DNA of 64,000 nucleotides from Athripsodes cinereus (GCA_947579605.1 OX388305.1:23511542-23575541); one strand, 5' to 3'; shown: positions 11,740-22,472, counted from the stretch's first letter. Numbers and translations are program-made. Notes: generated from the letters alone by a model not told the origin.

Positions 11740-12410
11740 AATAAATACGAAACATTCGAAAAAATTTAAAAAATGCTTATTCTAAATAAAACATTCCTTT
11801 AATATCATTATTAACTGAGTTTTCTGTTTATTTTAACATTTCTTTAAAGTTTGACAGTTAACCTAATCGACTAATTACTGAAAAAACGACTATTTCCGTT
11901 GAATGCAATTTTCATGGCAGTATGAAAAATATAAACCACTACAAATTACATAGGTTTAAATAAATAAAAATCTCCACATTGATACGCCTTTATTAATTAT
12001 TAATAATTATCACGAGTAACGATGGGTGTAATAGCTAGTCAGTAACGAATGAAACTGTAATAGTTACTAACATCCATTATATGAATTAATAGGTGGCAAT
12101 AAAAAAGCTCTAATGAAAAAGCAAGACTTTAATATTATAGTAAGTAAATGTGCGCTTTTTATTGGGTAGCGTGTTTGAATTCATTAATACTTTAATCTTT
12201 TTATATTAACTAAGCCTTTGATAATCTAAATAAAAGTTACCCACATTATTTCAAATAAAAAAAATACCTAGATTGGTTCTATATTATAAGTTTTTGTAAG
12301 TAAGTGGTGACTAAATACTCGCAAAAAATCATTCCATTTATTTTATTTGAGTGTAAAAGTAAATTGACACTGAAAGGAAATTACTACTTCAAACTTCCAT
12401 ATTTATTATT
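11740..12410. other. AT-rich non-coding stretch
   Basis: No supported gene or named repeat. Confidence 0.5.
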
Positions 12411-12411
12411 A

Positions 12412-12660
12412 TTATACCATCACGGCACATCCCACAAGTGGGGTAGCCAGCAGATCAGCTGCATGTAAGAAACATGAAAACTGTCCTCTCCGTGCCAATA
12501 TAAAATCAAGACATTCAGGATGGGTGGCAAACCTCATCGCTGAATTTAAGATGTAAAATGTCTCAATTTTTTCGAACACCTGCCTTTTACAGGACACTCG
12601 AAAACTTACGCAGAAGAGTGGGAGACCAATTCTTTACCGGGTGCTCCACGGGATAAACTT
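12412..12660 (-). repeat. S1 SINE-like element, near full length
   Basis: This is one of the best S1 copies. In minus-strand reading the order is CCGTGGAGCACCCGGTAAAG, GGTCTCCCACTCTTC, TTTCGAGTGTCCTGTAAAAG, GTGTTCGAAAAAATTGAGAC, CAGCGATGAGGTTTGCCACC, TGAATGTCTTGATTTTAT, GGCACGGAGAGGACAGTTTT, CTGCTGGCTACCCCACTTGT and GTGCCGTGATGG. It ends in a (TAA)n-like tail. The minus-strand frame through it is not a gene. Confidence 0.9.
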
Positions 12661-12927
12661 CTATTGATGACGGTAAAGGATAATATCAATCGAGATCTAG
12701 GAGGAGCTAAATGATAAAGATGAAGGGCAATACACTGCTCAAGATATGTGGAAAGTCATCGAGATATATTATTTCAAAGTACGAAGAAATAAAAATGTCC
12801 ACAGAAATATTTCAAAGGTATTTTTATTTTTTATGCTGGCACAGTCACACAACTTCGTTAGAAGTTCTACTTGATTCGAATCTAATGTCCGACCTTCTAC
12901 AACAGCTCTTTCTCATTCATATTTTTT

Positions 12928-13137
12928 GTTTAAACGTAGTTACATCTGTAGAGTCACTGGGAACGTGTAGGTTTCCTACTATTTTCTGCATATTTTTGTT
13001 TAAACGTAGTTACATCTGTAGAGTCACTGGGAACGTGTAGGTTTCCTACTATTTTCTGCATATTTTTGTTTAAACGTAGTTACATCCGTAGAGTCACTGG
13101 GAACGTATAGGTTTCCTACTATTTTCTGCATATTTTT
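12928..13137. repeat. 70-bp tandem repeat, three units
   Basis: Units beginning GTTTAAACGTAGTTACATC start at 12928, 12998 and 13068, exactly 70 bp apart. They differ at only a few positions (TCTGTAGAG versus TCCGTAGAG, CGTGTAGG versus CGTATAGG). The open frames here on both strands result from the repeat. Confidence 0.95.
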
Positions 13138-13344
13138 GGTAGGTATTAAAAACCAATAATTCAGCGATGAGGTATGTCTGCCACCGAATGTCATGCATGG
13201 ATAGATAGACAGACTTTTTTCCAAAGAAGCATTAATATTTTTTTCCATCTATTAATTTCTGTCTGACGACGGAAAAAATAAAACTTGGGGTAAAGAATAA
13301 ATAAATAAATACAAGAGAATAGAGAAATAATAATTGATACTAAG

Positions 13345-13575
13345 TACTATTATACCATCACGGCATAATCATGCATATAACTGCATGTAATAAACATACA
13401 GATTGTCATCTCTGTGCCAGTAAAAAATATAAGACATTCAGAATGGGTGGTAATCGTAGATGTTGATTGTCTTATAAGTGAGTTTTTTCGCACACTTACC
13501 TCTTACAGGACACATTCGCAAACTTACAGAAATGAGAGATATCTTTTCTTTACCGGGAACTCCACATAGGTAACT
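13345..13575 (-). repeat. S1 SINE-like copy
   Basis: The plus strand shows ATACCATCACGGCATAATC, then GTCATCTCTGTGCCAGT, AAGACATTCAGAATGGGTGG and CTTTACCGGGAACTCCAC. This is S1 in reverse, with two internal deletions near the CTGCATGTAATAAACATAC segment. Confidence 0.8.
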
Positions 13576-13689
13576 CAACAATAATAATAATAAAATACTA
13601 AAGGTACCCCTTTGTATAATAATATACAACTTAATATAAAACGAATTATAAACGTACTTTCTTTCATTCATTCAAATCTAATAATGTTT

Positions 13690-14504
13690 TAAGTATTACG
13701 AGTATATTATAGGTATTGTATGAAATAAAGTAAGAAAAATTAAACTATGTATGAATATTCAAGCAAATTAATCCAACCCGCTGACTTCACAAGTGTTCTT
13801 CAAATTTTTATTTTCGCATTGTTCATTATGTTTAATAATAATAAAAGTATACCTTGTTTGGTATAAATATACATATTATTAATTTTTCATTGTAACAATC
13901 AGGATTTATACCTAACTCATCTGTATTACGTTCAAAGTTTAATTTTTGTACTGTAATACCCAGAATTTACATATAATGTCGATCTATTGAATATTCCGTT
14001 AAGCGAAAACTTAAATTTTAAATTAAAATGTTTTCAATTTTCCTTCCAGATGATAACTTTGATTTCTATTCATCGTAACACTGTGATACCTATTTCTTAG
14101 TAACTTACTACAGATGTATTGACTTCTTACTTATAGTGTTCGATTTTTTTTTATACTTACAATTCAGCTTATACAAGAATCCAGTAGCTCACACTGCATC
14201 GATCCTTAGTGACATTATCAGGTGACAAATGATTTTCGTCGTTTTTGTGAAATAATGCCTTAGTAGGTAAGCGTTTATCTACATAAGGATTATGTATAGA
14301 CAATATTACAACGTAATTTATTTGTTTATTTTATTGAAAATAACAAACAATAAAGATATTATAACAATACATAGACTTTTTGATAAAAACTTAAATCTAA
14401 ACATCCTCCTTATAGAGACAAGTTTCGTGTAATGGAGGTTATCATAATATATGTACAATTGCTATGAAAATTTCACGTAAAGGAAATGTTCGTAAATTCA
14501 TATC
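13690..14504. other. AT-rich non-coding stretch
   Basis: No gene or named repeat seen. Confidence 0.5.
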
Positions 14505-14512
14505 AATACAAT

Positions 14513-14800
14513 AAATCATCATCATCATCATCATCATCGCCCTCAACGCTCCTCTCGGGAGCACAGGGCAGAAACCAGCCTCCTCCATTCAGAGCGTCTC
14601 TGTGCCAATTGCGTCACCTTTTCCCACGACATTCCTTGCGCTCCGATATCGTTGTCATAGGAACGGTGTATTGTGAAAGAGGGACGCCCGGGCCTACGGA
14701 ACCCCTGCGGACGGAAGAACAGTGCTCTTTTTGGCCAACTATCATTGGGCATTCTCAAAACATGTCCCAGCCAGGACCATCGTCTCTCTTGTATTACGGG
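14513..14800 (-). mobile_element. LINE-H 3' part of a twin-primed insertion
   Basis: The minus strand reads VIQERRWSWLGHVLRMPNDS, RRPGRPSFTIHRSYDNDIG and LVSALCSREER-stop at 14543, with a (CAT)n tail at 14517-14537 on the plus strand. It is almost identical to the 9-kb copy. At 14799/14800 the homology stops and an inverted upstream piece of the same element begins. The left flank AATACAAT at 14505-14512 recurs at 15101-15108. Confidence 0.9.
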
Positions 14801-15111
14801 TGATCTCCGGTCGGAATTACCAATCCGCATAGGAGCAGCTAGCGGGGCTTTCAACAACATGAACAAAGTTTGGAAGGCGTCTGGACTCAGCATCAGGACA
14901 AAATGTCGCTTGTTCAATGCGTGCATCATCCCAATCCTTCTATATGGCTGCGAGTCTTGGCACTTAACCAAGGCTCAAGAGCGAAAGATACTAAGCTTTG
15001 AAAACAAGTGTCTTAGAAGGATTTTGGATGTCAGATGGTATGAACATGTTACAAATGATGCTGTGCGCCGGCGCACCCAGCAGAGACCTGTAATCTCCGT
15101 AATACAATCAA
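14801..15111 (+). mobile_element. LINE-H upstream part, inverted
   Basis: The plus strand encodes LPIRIGAASGAFNNMNKVW, SIRTKCRLFNACIIPILLYG, CESWHLTKAQERKILSFENK, DVRWYEHVTNDAVRRR and RPVISVIQ. In the intact order this lies just upstream of ERRWSWLGHVL, as the 9-kb copy shows. Here it points the opposite way from its own 3' part. CCGTAATACAA occurs at both break ends. This is the product expected from twin priming. The frame is open but lacks the catalytic aspartates, so it is non-functional. Confidence 0.9.
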
Positions 15112-15179
15112 TAGCAATAGATTTATACAATAGCCGTGAACTTTGAATTCGCGTAAGCCGGAGTAGCATTAATTGGGGT

Positions 15180-16480
15180 AGACATAACTAAAATTATTAT
15201 GTACTGCGCATACAAACTTACTAAATATAAAGGCCACTTCAAGTTGGACTAAAGTTTGGGATATTGTTATCCAACGTTATGCCGTTGTATTTACTATAGG
15301 AGTATGTAGTTATAATATACATATGAGAATGAAGTTGTTATTATTATAAAATAAAAGAATTTAAAGTGTATTGTAATGAAAATGTAACAAATAATGATGA
15401 AATTATTCATGTCCTGTTTGATACAATGCACGCGCTCCTGTTATAATATATATGCACAATAGTTTATAATATACCTACTGGTCTGGATTCTGTCCAGCAC
15501 TTAATTTATATGTATCATAATAAAAAATTAACAAATGGTTGATCTAGTAAAATAATGAATACCTATTGTTTATTTCTTTTCAAAGTTGTTAAGTTGTTTT
15601 TAAGACTTTTTTTTGTATTCGACACAATTCGACCATCAAATCACACGCATCTTTTAGTTTTGTGCAACAACGACAGAAACATAATTTTTGTCGTACATAT
15701 ATGAGTATTCAATGTTAATAAGTGCAAGTAGTTTTTTTTTATTGTAAGGCAAAATATCTTTAGAACAGCATATTATTTATATTATTATTTATATTTTGTG
15801 AAATTAAATGGTTACCTTTCCACATTATGTAACTAGTTTTTAAATACCTGCTGTTTAGTATGAAGTTATATTTCGAAGAAAAAAGTTACATTTAGCCACA
15901 GATCTTGATTCTCATAGAAATTCCAAGAAAGTGCACGGGAATAGATAACAATGACATCAAAGCAATTTACTTCCTTCCGGTCCCTCATAATAAGTTAGAT
16001 AATTAATGGAAACTGGATTTGTTAGAATTTCTTGCTGCAAGACCTTCTCTCCTATCCCAATTAAAACTGACTAACATTTATAAAACGGAAAGTTCTTGAC
16101 TATAGCGGATATACAAACTTGTATGGTGATTTAAGGGTAGGGTGTAGCGCCGTAAGATTTCGAAAATGCGTTCTACGGTAGATTTCTCCCTCCGCGCGAT
16201 CTGCATCTTCCCTTTCCCCGCTGTTGTTTCCTAGATACGAATTAAAATCTTTCGAATTAATTTCTTATAAGAATTCAGTAAGAATACTACGTAGTTCGTA
16301 TATTATGATTATTATGAATACATTTGCTTCTATCTCGCTTGCACCATACCACACTCTTCACATACCGCACTATTTACAACCGAGTCAGCAGGTAATAACA
16401 ATAGATATATACAACAATGCTATTATCGAATGGCTGTACTTCAAAATACTGTATAAAGACACCAACATTATAATCTCTCT
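15180..16480. other. Mostly non-coding stretch
   Basis: No supported gene. A more GC-rich patch at 16130-16220 (GTAGCGCCGTAAGATTTCG, then a pyrimidine-rich run) has no recognised identity. Confidence 0.45.
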
Positions 16481-16600
16481 GGCGGCTGGCGTGGCACGGA
16501 GATAATGCTCTTGCCTTTGAGTCACGAGGTCCCTTGTTCGATTCCCGGCCAGAGCAAAATGAAGAATTACCTTTTTCAAAGTGTTCTGGGTGTTACATTT
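16481..16600 (+). mobile_element. S2 tRNA-derived SINE, 5' half
   Basis: The tRNA-like head GGCGGCTGGCGTGGCACGG is followed by TTGAGTCACGAGGTCCC and the B box GTTCGATTCCC. The conserved body AATGAAGAATTACCTTTTTC and TGTTCTGGGTGTTAC comes next. The 3' part is missing. Confidence 0.85.
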
Positions 16601-16732
16601 TTATTAATCTTATTTTTATTCTTCAATATTACAAAAATTACTTGGTTACAATATTACAGAATAAAACAGTATCATAAAAATATCAGTTATACAACTCAAT
16701 GTGCTTAGTGCATTTTTTTTTTATAACACAAC

Positions 16733-16932
16733 TCGTATAGACAATTCACAGAAACCGAGCTAGTCCCAAACTAGGATAAGAATCTTGTATTTTGGGTACT
16801 AACACGACGATACACATATATACAATGCACTGAACACATACACATGTAACACCCAGACCCAGGACAATTTGAAAAAAGATCATTCTTCATTTTGCCCTGG
16901 CCGGGAATCGAACCCGAGACCTCCCGGGATGC
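16733..16932 (-). mobile_element. S2 tRNA-derived SINE
   Basis: On the minus strand the order is GGTCTCGGGTTCGATTCCCG (B box), GGGCAAAATGAAGAATGATC, GTCCTGGGTCTGGGTGTTAC, TTAGTACCCAAAATACAAG and TGGGACTAGCTCGG. This gives both the tRNA-like region and the 3' body of the family. The head ends where an inverted LINE-R fragment begins. Confidence 0.85.
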
Positions 16933-16936
16933 CTTC

Positions 16937-17100
16937 TGTTAGACAAGTATATCCTCTTTGTCATCATTTCCTAAATCATTCGTTGCACATGTCCAAGTTG
17001 ATATTATTGTGTATACTTATTGTACCTAGGTTGATACATAAATGCATAAATGTAACACTAAGTACCTATACACAATACTTTATAAAATAATGAGTACATA
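16937..17100 (-). repeat. LINE-R antisense piece plus shared unit sequence
   Basis: The first ~58 bp are the reverse complement of the LINE-R VERM region (ACAAGTATATCCTCTTTGTC, then CATTCGTTGCACATG). The rest, through CCTAGGTTGATACATAAATG and AAAATAATGAGTACATAAA, also occurs in the B units of the 19.6-21.7 kb array. This is therefore an older dispersed relative of the B unit. Confidence 0.75.
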
Positions 17101-17162
17101 AAAAGAAACATAAAAACGTGCTCGACTAAAAAATTACAGAAAAAAGTGGGTATAAAATATCT

Positions 17163-17395
17163 TGGCAGAGAACCAAGATGCCAAGATGGGGTGTGAGGAG
17201 GCGCGGACGGCCAAGAACCACGTGGATCAAATCCTAAAGGACGGCCGCGTGTTGAGTAAGAGAAATCGGCGAACATGTATGAGAATGAGGAGGAAGCGAA
17301 AGAAGTTTGTAAGGATAGATCTATATGGCGTTCCGTTCTCTCTGCCTACCCCTCCTGAGACACGGCGTGAGGGTATAGATAGATAAGATAAAATA
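17163..17395 (+). pseudogene. LINE-R (RTE-like) 3' end
   Basis: The plus strand shows, with frameshifts, GRPRTTW, QILKDGRVLSKRNRRTCMR, EEAKEVCKDRSIWRSVLSAY-like remnants and the 3' terminus CTGCCTACCCCTCCTGAGAC, GGCGTGAGGGTATAGATAGA. The last words are the family's 3' end with a TAGA tail. The translated ORF covers only part of it because the reading frame is broken. Confidence 0.82.
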
Positions 17396-17463
17396 TCTGT
17401 CTAACCCCTCACCTCAAGTCCTGTGCAGAAAGGATGTAACGCTCGACTAAGCTAATACATAGA

Positions 17464-17800
17464 TAAAGAGAACTTGAGATTTGATCGTTACAAGTGATAA
17501 CTAAGCTTATTTTCTGTTTTTTTTTTCTAAAAAACTGGCAATATTTTTAAAAATGTCTAGAAGTAGGTGTCTAGATAAAAAATCGATCTATATTATGTTT
17601 TTTTTTCATGAACATTGCATGAAAGTTATGCGTATTTCAGTAGCTGAAAGACGCATAACAAGCCTGAAAATTAATGGATAGAAGATTGACAGATTTATTC
17701 TCTACCGGAGATTCCACGGGTTATATAAATATGTATATCATTATACTATCCCACTTGTGGGATAGACTGTGATGGTTTAGTAAAAATAGGAGAAACTATA
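17464..17800. repeat. Unit A, single dispersed copy
   Basis: From CAAGTGATAACTAAGC at 17491 to GGAGAAACTATA at 17800 it is nearly identical to the two A units in the array 2.6 kb downstream. Its left edge extends to AGAACTTGAGAT, a start also seen in the diverged copy at 23764. The right third holds S1-derived words (TCTCTACCGGAGATTCCACG, ATCCCACTTGTGGGATAGAC). Confidence 0.9.
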
Positions 17801-17826
17801 CGCCGCATCCCAAGTAGGGTAAGCAG
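17801..17826 (-). repeat. LINE-R 3' terminus, short
   Basis: CGCCGCATCCCAAGTAGGGT is the reverse complement of the LINE-R 3' end. It directly follows unit A, as it does in the array. Confidence 0.7.
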
Positions 17827-17934
17827 AATATCCTTTTTTAGCACCTTTTCATCACTCATTTGTTCGATTGGGAAACTTTTCGAACAATAATGAATGATAA
17901 TAAAAAACCAAAATAGAATTTAATGTTGGTACAA

Positions 17935-18395
17935 TTTCTATCTATTCTCTCACGCCGCATTCCAAGTGGGGTAGGCAGAGAGAACGGAACGCCATATAGA
18001 TCTGTCCTTATATACTTCTTTCTTCTACATTCATACAATTTCTCATGCACGCACGTCGATTTCTCTCATTCAATACACGACCGTCCTTGAGAATTTGATC
18101 TTCATGGTCAAGCCATGTAGTTCTCGGACATCCGTGATTCTTCACACCCCTTCTTTCCGACAAGTATATACTCTTTGTCATTCTTTCCTCTTCCATTCGT
18201 TCCACATGACCAAACCATCTCAGTTTATTTACACGCATTCTATCCACAATACTCCTCTTGCATCCACTCATTCTTCTAATATCCTCATTCTATCACGCAA
18301 CGTTTTACCAACCATTCTCCTCAACGATCTCATCTCCATAGCATTTATTCCACTTTCGTCCCTCTTCAACCATGACCACATTTCGTTTGCTTACA
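17935..18395 (-). pseudogene. LINE-R (RTE-like) 3' fragment
   Basis: The minus-strand frame reads MSGCKRSIVDRMRVNKLRWF, GHVERMEEERMTKSIYLSE, CPRTTWLDHEDQILKDGRV and LNERNRRACMRNCMNVEE. It then breaks and ends in the 3' terminus at 17935-17975. Further upstream, out of frame, is NAMEMRSLRRMVG. This is the carboxyl end of an RTE-like non-LTR retrotransposon. It is the longest LINE-R remnant in the window, but it lacks the endonuclease and reverse transcriptase core. Confidence 0.88.
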
Positions 18396-18472
18396 TTGGT
18401 ACAATGGAGCGGGAAATAACAATCAATTTTGAACAAGGTATTTTTTATTACTAGAAATACTTAAATAGTATT

Positions 18473-18740
18473 CCGTGGAGTTTCCAGTAAAAGAATATTT
18501 CTGTTTTCTGTAAGTTATCGAGTGTTCTGGTAAAAGCAATTATTTCATTTTCCGAACATCTGTCTTTTACACGACACTCGTAACTTACAGAAAAGAGTGG
18601 GAGATCTATTCATTACTGGGTACTCCTCGGTGTATTCTAAATGTCTTATTTTTACTGTTACGGAGAAGACAACCTGCATGTTTATACATGCAATTAATCT
18701 ACTGGCTACTGGTGTAGTAGTAGTTCCTTTAGTAGGTAAG
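18473..18740 (+). repeat. S1 copy with inverted 5' segment
   Basis: Three blocks follow each other. 18473-18540 is the S1 5' part on the plus strand (TTCCGTGGAGTTTCC onward). 18556-18634 is the same part on the minus strand (GACACTCGTAACTTACAG, GAGTGGGAGATC). 18635-18740 is the S1 3' part on the plus strand (CTAAATGTCTTATTTTTACT, then TGGTGTAGTAGTAG). The two 5' blocks form an imperfect foldback. Confidence 0.75.
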
Positions 18741-18749
18741 TAAGAAACG

Positions 18750-19640
18750 TTTTGTGATCGAGTTTAGTTTCCCTGAAATGAATAGTTTACCTATTCAAAT
18801 CTAACTTTTATAAGCACGCAGAGAACAACTTGGTTGTTTATTACGTGTTACTGGTAGAAGTTACGCTACGTTCTACGCTAGTTACCCCACTTGTAGTAGT
18901 TGCATTGTTTAGGGCTATAAATCATAACGTGTGAAATATTTGCCCTAATCTGCTCGCAGATATAAAAAAATAATTGTTCTTCTATTTTATGACTGCTGGC
19001 TATTGTGAGAGATGAAGTAGGTACCTACCTATAATGATGGTAGAGCATAGTGGTGGTAGTATCTTCTACATAGTAGATAATATTATTTTGTAAAGTGAAA
19101 AATCACTGAATAAATATTTTAGTCTGTTAGTTTATGTCATTATGGATGTATGTTTGTATGTCCTCAATAGAAAAAATAATATGATAAGACTGAGGAAAAA
19201 TAATGTTTAGTTTTATCTGCTGGGTATTTTTTAGGCTAAAAACGTTATAGGTACATATTTTTTTACGGACCAATATATAAGGGTATATTATTAGAATATT
19301 ATGTAATAATAAATGGTAAACAACATTGTTATAAACGTAATCATGATAATATTTCCATAAAAGTGTTGCTGGTTTTAGAGACAAAATACTAAAACTACCG
19401 TTAAGTGTTTATTCGCCAATTTGGTATTCATTTCCCGTAGTAAGCCGGGTATACCCTTATACAGGCAGTATGTAATAACTTGAAGAGCAATATTTATTTT
19501 GAAAACGTTAAGATTTTTTATACCTGCTTTTAGGGCAATCTTTATTTTGCAGTCTTTATGTCGAGCATTTGTTTATAACCCATTAGAGCTCTTCTTTATT
19601 TTTGTGTATTACCTATTCATAATAATTATGTAGATAATAA
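18750..19640. other. Non-coding stretch
   Basis: There are weak S1 echoes near 18815-18900 (AGCACGCAGAGAACAACTTG). The minus-strand frame at 19127-19384 has no motif. Confidence 0.45.
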
Positions 19641-19644
19641 TATA

Positions 19645-21707
19645 CACGCCGTGTCCCATGTGGGATAGGCTGAGAAAAAATAGCGGCCGGCGTGAAGCGG
19701 AGGTAACTCTTGCCTTTGAGTCACGAGGTACCGGGTTCAATTCCCGCCCAGAGCAGAATGAAGAATGACCTTTTTCAAAGTGTTTTGGGTCTGGGTGTTA
19801 CATAATATATGTACAGACAAGTACATAATATATCCTCTTTTTCATCCTTTCCTTATTCATTCGTTCCACATTTCCAAGTAGGTATTATATCCATAGTAGT
19901 ATTTATATAAAATTACTGTACCTAGATTGATACATAAATGCATCAATGTATAAATGAAACACTAAGTAGAACCTGTACACAATAGTTTACAAAATAATGA
20001 GTTACCTAAATGTATTATAGTAAATAAATAAAATTGAATGAATCAATGAAAGCAGGTAGGTATATGCTAATATTGCGCATATTATGGATGTCAGTGAATG
20101 ACTGTTATTGGGCATACAAGTGATAACTAAGCTTATTTTCTGTTTTTTTTTTCTAAAAAACTGGCAATATTTTTAAAAAATGTCTAGAAGTAGGTGTCTA
20201 GATAAAAAATCGATCTATATTATGTTTTTTTTTTCATGAACATTGCATGAAAGTTATGCGTATTTCAGTAGCTGAAAGACGCATAACAAGTCTGAAAATT
20301 AATGGATAGAAGATTGACAGATTTATTCTCTACCGGAGATTCCACAGGTTATATAAATATGTATATCATTATACTATCCCACTTGTGGGATAGACTGTGA
20401 TGGTTTAGTAAAAATAGGAGAAACTATATTATACCCTCACGCCGTGTCCCATGTGGGATAGGCTGAGAAAAATAGCGGCCGGCGTGAAGCGGAGGTAACA
20501 CTCTTGCCTTTGAGTCACGAGGTACCGGGTTCAATTCCCGCCCAGAGCAGAATGAAGAATGACCTTTTTCAAAGTGTTTTGGGTCTGGGTGTTACATAAT
20601 ATATGTACAGACAAGTACATAATATATCCTCTTTTTCATCCTTTCCTTATTCATTCGTTCCACATTTCCAAGTAGGTATTATATCCATAGTAGTATTTAT
20701 ATAAAATTACTGTACCTAGATTGATACATAAATGCATCAATGTATAAATGAAACACTAAGTAGAACCTGTACACAATAGTTTACAAAATAATGAGTTACC
20801 TAAATGTATTATAGTAAATAAATAAAATTGAATGAATCAATGAAAGCAGGTAGGTATATGCTAATATTGCGCATATTATGGATGTCAGTGAATGACTGTT
20901 ATTGGGCATACAAGTGATAACTAAGCTTATTTTCTGTTTTTTTTTTCTAAAAAACTGGCAATATTTTTAAAAAATGTCTAGAAGTAGGTGTCTAGATAAA
21001 AAATCGATCTATATTATGTTTTTTTTTTCATGAACATTGCATGAAAGTTATGCGTATTTCAGTAGCTGAAAGACGCATAACAAGTCTGAAAATTAATGGA
21101 TAGAAGATTGACAGATTTATTCTCTACCGGAGATTCCACAGGTTATATAAATATGTATATCATTATACTATCCCACTTGTGGGATAGACTGTGATGGTTT
21201 AGTAAAAATAGGAGAAACTATATTATACCCTCACGCCGTGTCCCATGTGGGATAGGCTGAGAAAAATAGCGGCCGGCGTGAAGCGGAGGTAACACTCTTG
21301 CCTTTGAGTCACGAGGTACCGGGTTCAATTCCCGCCCAGAGCAGAATGAAGAATGACCTTTTTCAAAGTGTTTTGGGTCTGGGTGTTACATAATATATGT
21401 ACAGACAAGTACATAATATATCCTCTTTTTCATCCTTTCCTTATTCATTCGTTCCACATTTCCAAGTAGGTATTATATCCATAGTAGTATTTATATAAAA
21501 TTACTGTACCTAGATTGATACATAAATGCATCAATGTATAAATGAAACACTAAGTAGAACCTGTACACAATAGTTTACAAAATAATGAGTTACCTAAATG
21601 TATTATAGTAAATAAATAAAATTGAATGAATCAATGAAAGCAGGTAGGTATATGCTAATATTGCGCATATTATGGATGTCAGTGAATGACTGTTATTGGG
21701 CATACAA
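19645..21707. repeat. B-A-B-A-B tandem array, ~794-bp period
   Basis: Anchor GGCGTGAAGCGGAGGT lies at 19689, 20481 and 21275, giving spacings of 792 and 794 bp. B (about 480 bp) is itself a mosaic. It comprises an inverted LINE-R 3' terminus (CGCCGTGTCCCATGTGGG), an S2 SINE head on the plus strand (B box GGGTTCAATTCCC, AATGAAGAATGACC), an inverted LINE-R VERM fragment, and a unique tail ending TTATTGGGCATA. A (312 bp; 20117-20428 and 20911-21222) matches the single copy at 17491-17800. The B units differ by only a few bases, so the duplication is recent or an assembly effect. Confidence 0.95.
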
Positions 21708-21806
21708 AGAAAACATAATATTTCATTTTTATACAGTGAGTTTTATTGTCTATGTCAATAAGTAGGTATGTTACAGAAAAAAAATTATAAGTAAACAAAT
21801 AGGAGA

Positions 21807-21985
21807 ATGATTTCTACACTCAATTTTTTCGATAGTCATGTTCTTGTATGGTCTAATTTGCAAAAGTTTTGCGTAGGTGTTAGAATCTCCGTCTGATATT
21901 ATTTTCCCATAAATAAGTTTGTGCATTTCGATACTTTTCTGAAATCCTTCCACTAATATTGCAGACTCCATCCCCGTTGATGGTC
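21807..21985 (-). pseudogene. Mutator-like (MULE) transposase fragment
   Basis: The minus strand encodes PSTGMESAILVEGFQKSIEM, HKLIYGKIISDGDSNTYAK, RPYKNMTIEKIECRNH. The pattern ME...VEGF..S, the acidic DGDS, and the YxNxxxEKIECxNH end fit the transposase core of arthropod Mutator-like elements, where the aspartate belongs to the catalytic triad. Homology stops abruptly after CRNH at about 21807 and the frame runs to a stop at 21771. A good splice acceptor (TTGTATTTTCAG) precedes the first residues at 21985, so this may be an exon. It lacks the zinc-binding and downstream regions. The family call is from memory of the pattern. Confidence 0.6.
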
Positions 21986-22235
21986 CTGAAAATACAATTA
22001 TGTGCTATATAAATATCTACTATTCAGAACACACTTCAAATGATTCCTTAAATTTAGGTATTTCAATGCTCCAGTTCCATCAACTCGAAATTCTAATATT
22101 CCAAGATATATCACATTTTGAATCAGTTTAGCGGTCTACTACTCAAAACAAGTATATACTTCTAATAGAAATAATAAAATTTTTGTAAGATTTTTGTTTG
22201 TGAAATTGAAATGATATCTACGAGTATCAATAAAG

Positions 22236-22472
22236 CGAATGGATGATGAAAAGGTAATGAAGAAGATGAATCTATCTGAGGTGCGAAAAAACGCGGATAT
22301 CCGAGAACTTAGTGACTTGATCACGTGTATCAAAATCTCAAGGATGGCCGCGTGTTGAGTCAAAGAAATTGACGTGCATGTATGAGAAATTGTATGTATG
22401 TGGAAGAAGCGAAAGAAGTTTGTAAGAGTAGAGCGGTGTGGCGTTCCATCCTCTGCCTATCCTTTCACACAA
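22236..22472 (+). pseudogene. LINE-R (RTE-like) fragment
   Basis: With frameshifts the plus strand reads ERMDDEKVMKKM, KISRMAAC, then RKKFVRVERCGVPSSAY, equivalent to the LINE-R segment from VERM to the WRSILSAYP-like end. The terminal GGCGTGAGG tail is missing, so the 3' end is truncated. Confidence 0.75.

Noticed and set aside
12928..13137. CRISPR-like array
   Set aside because: Direct 70-bp units without spacers.
16481..16555. Possible tRNA gene
   Set aside because: The B box is good, but the acceptor and anticodon arms do not fold properly, and the conserved SINE body follows. The same applies to the heads at 30359, 38543 and 46908.
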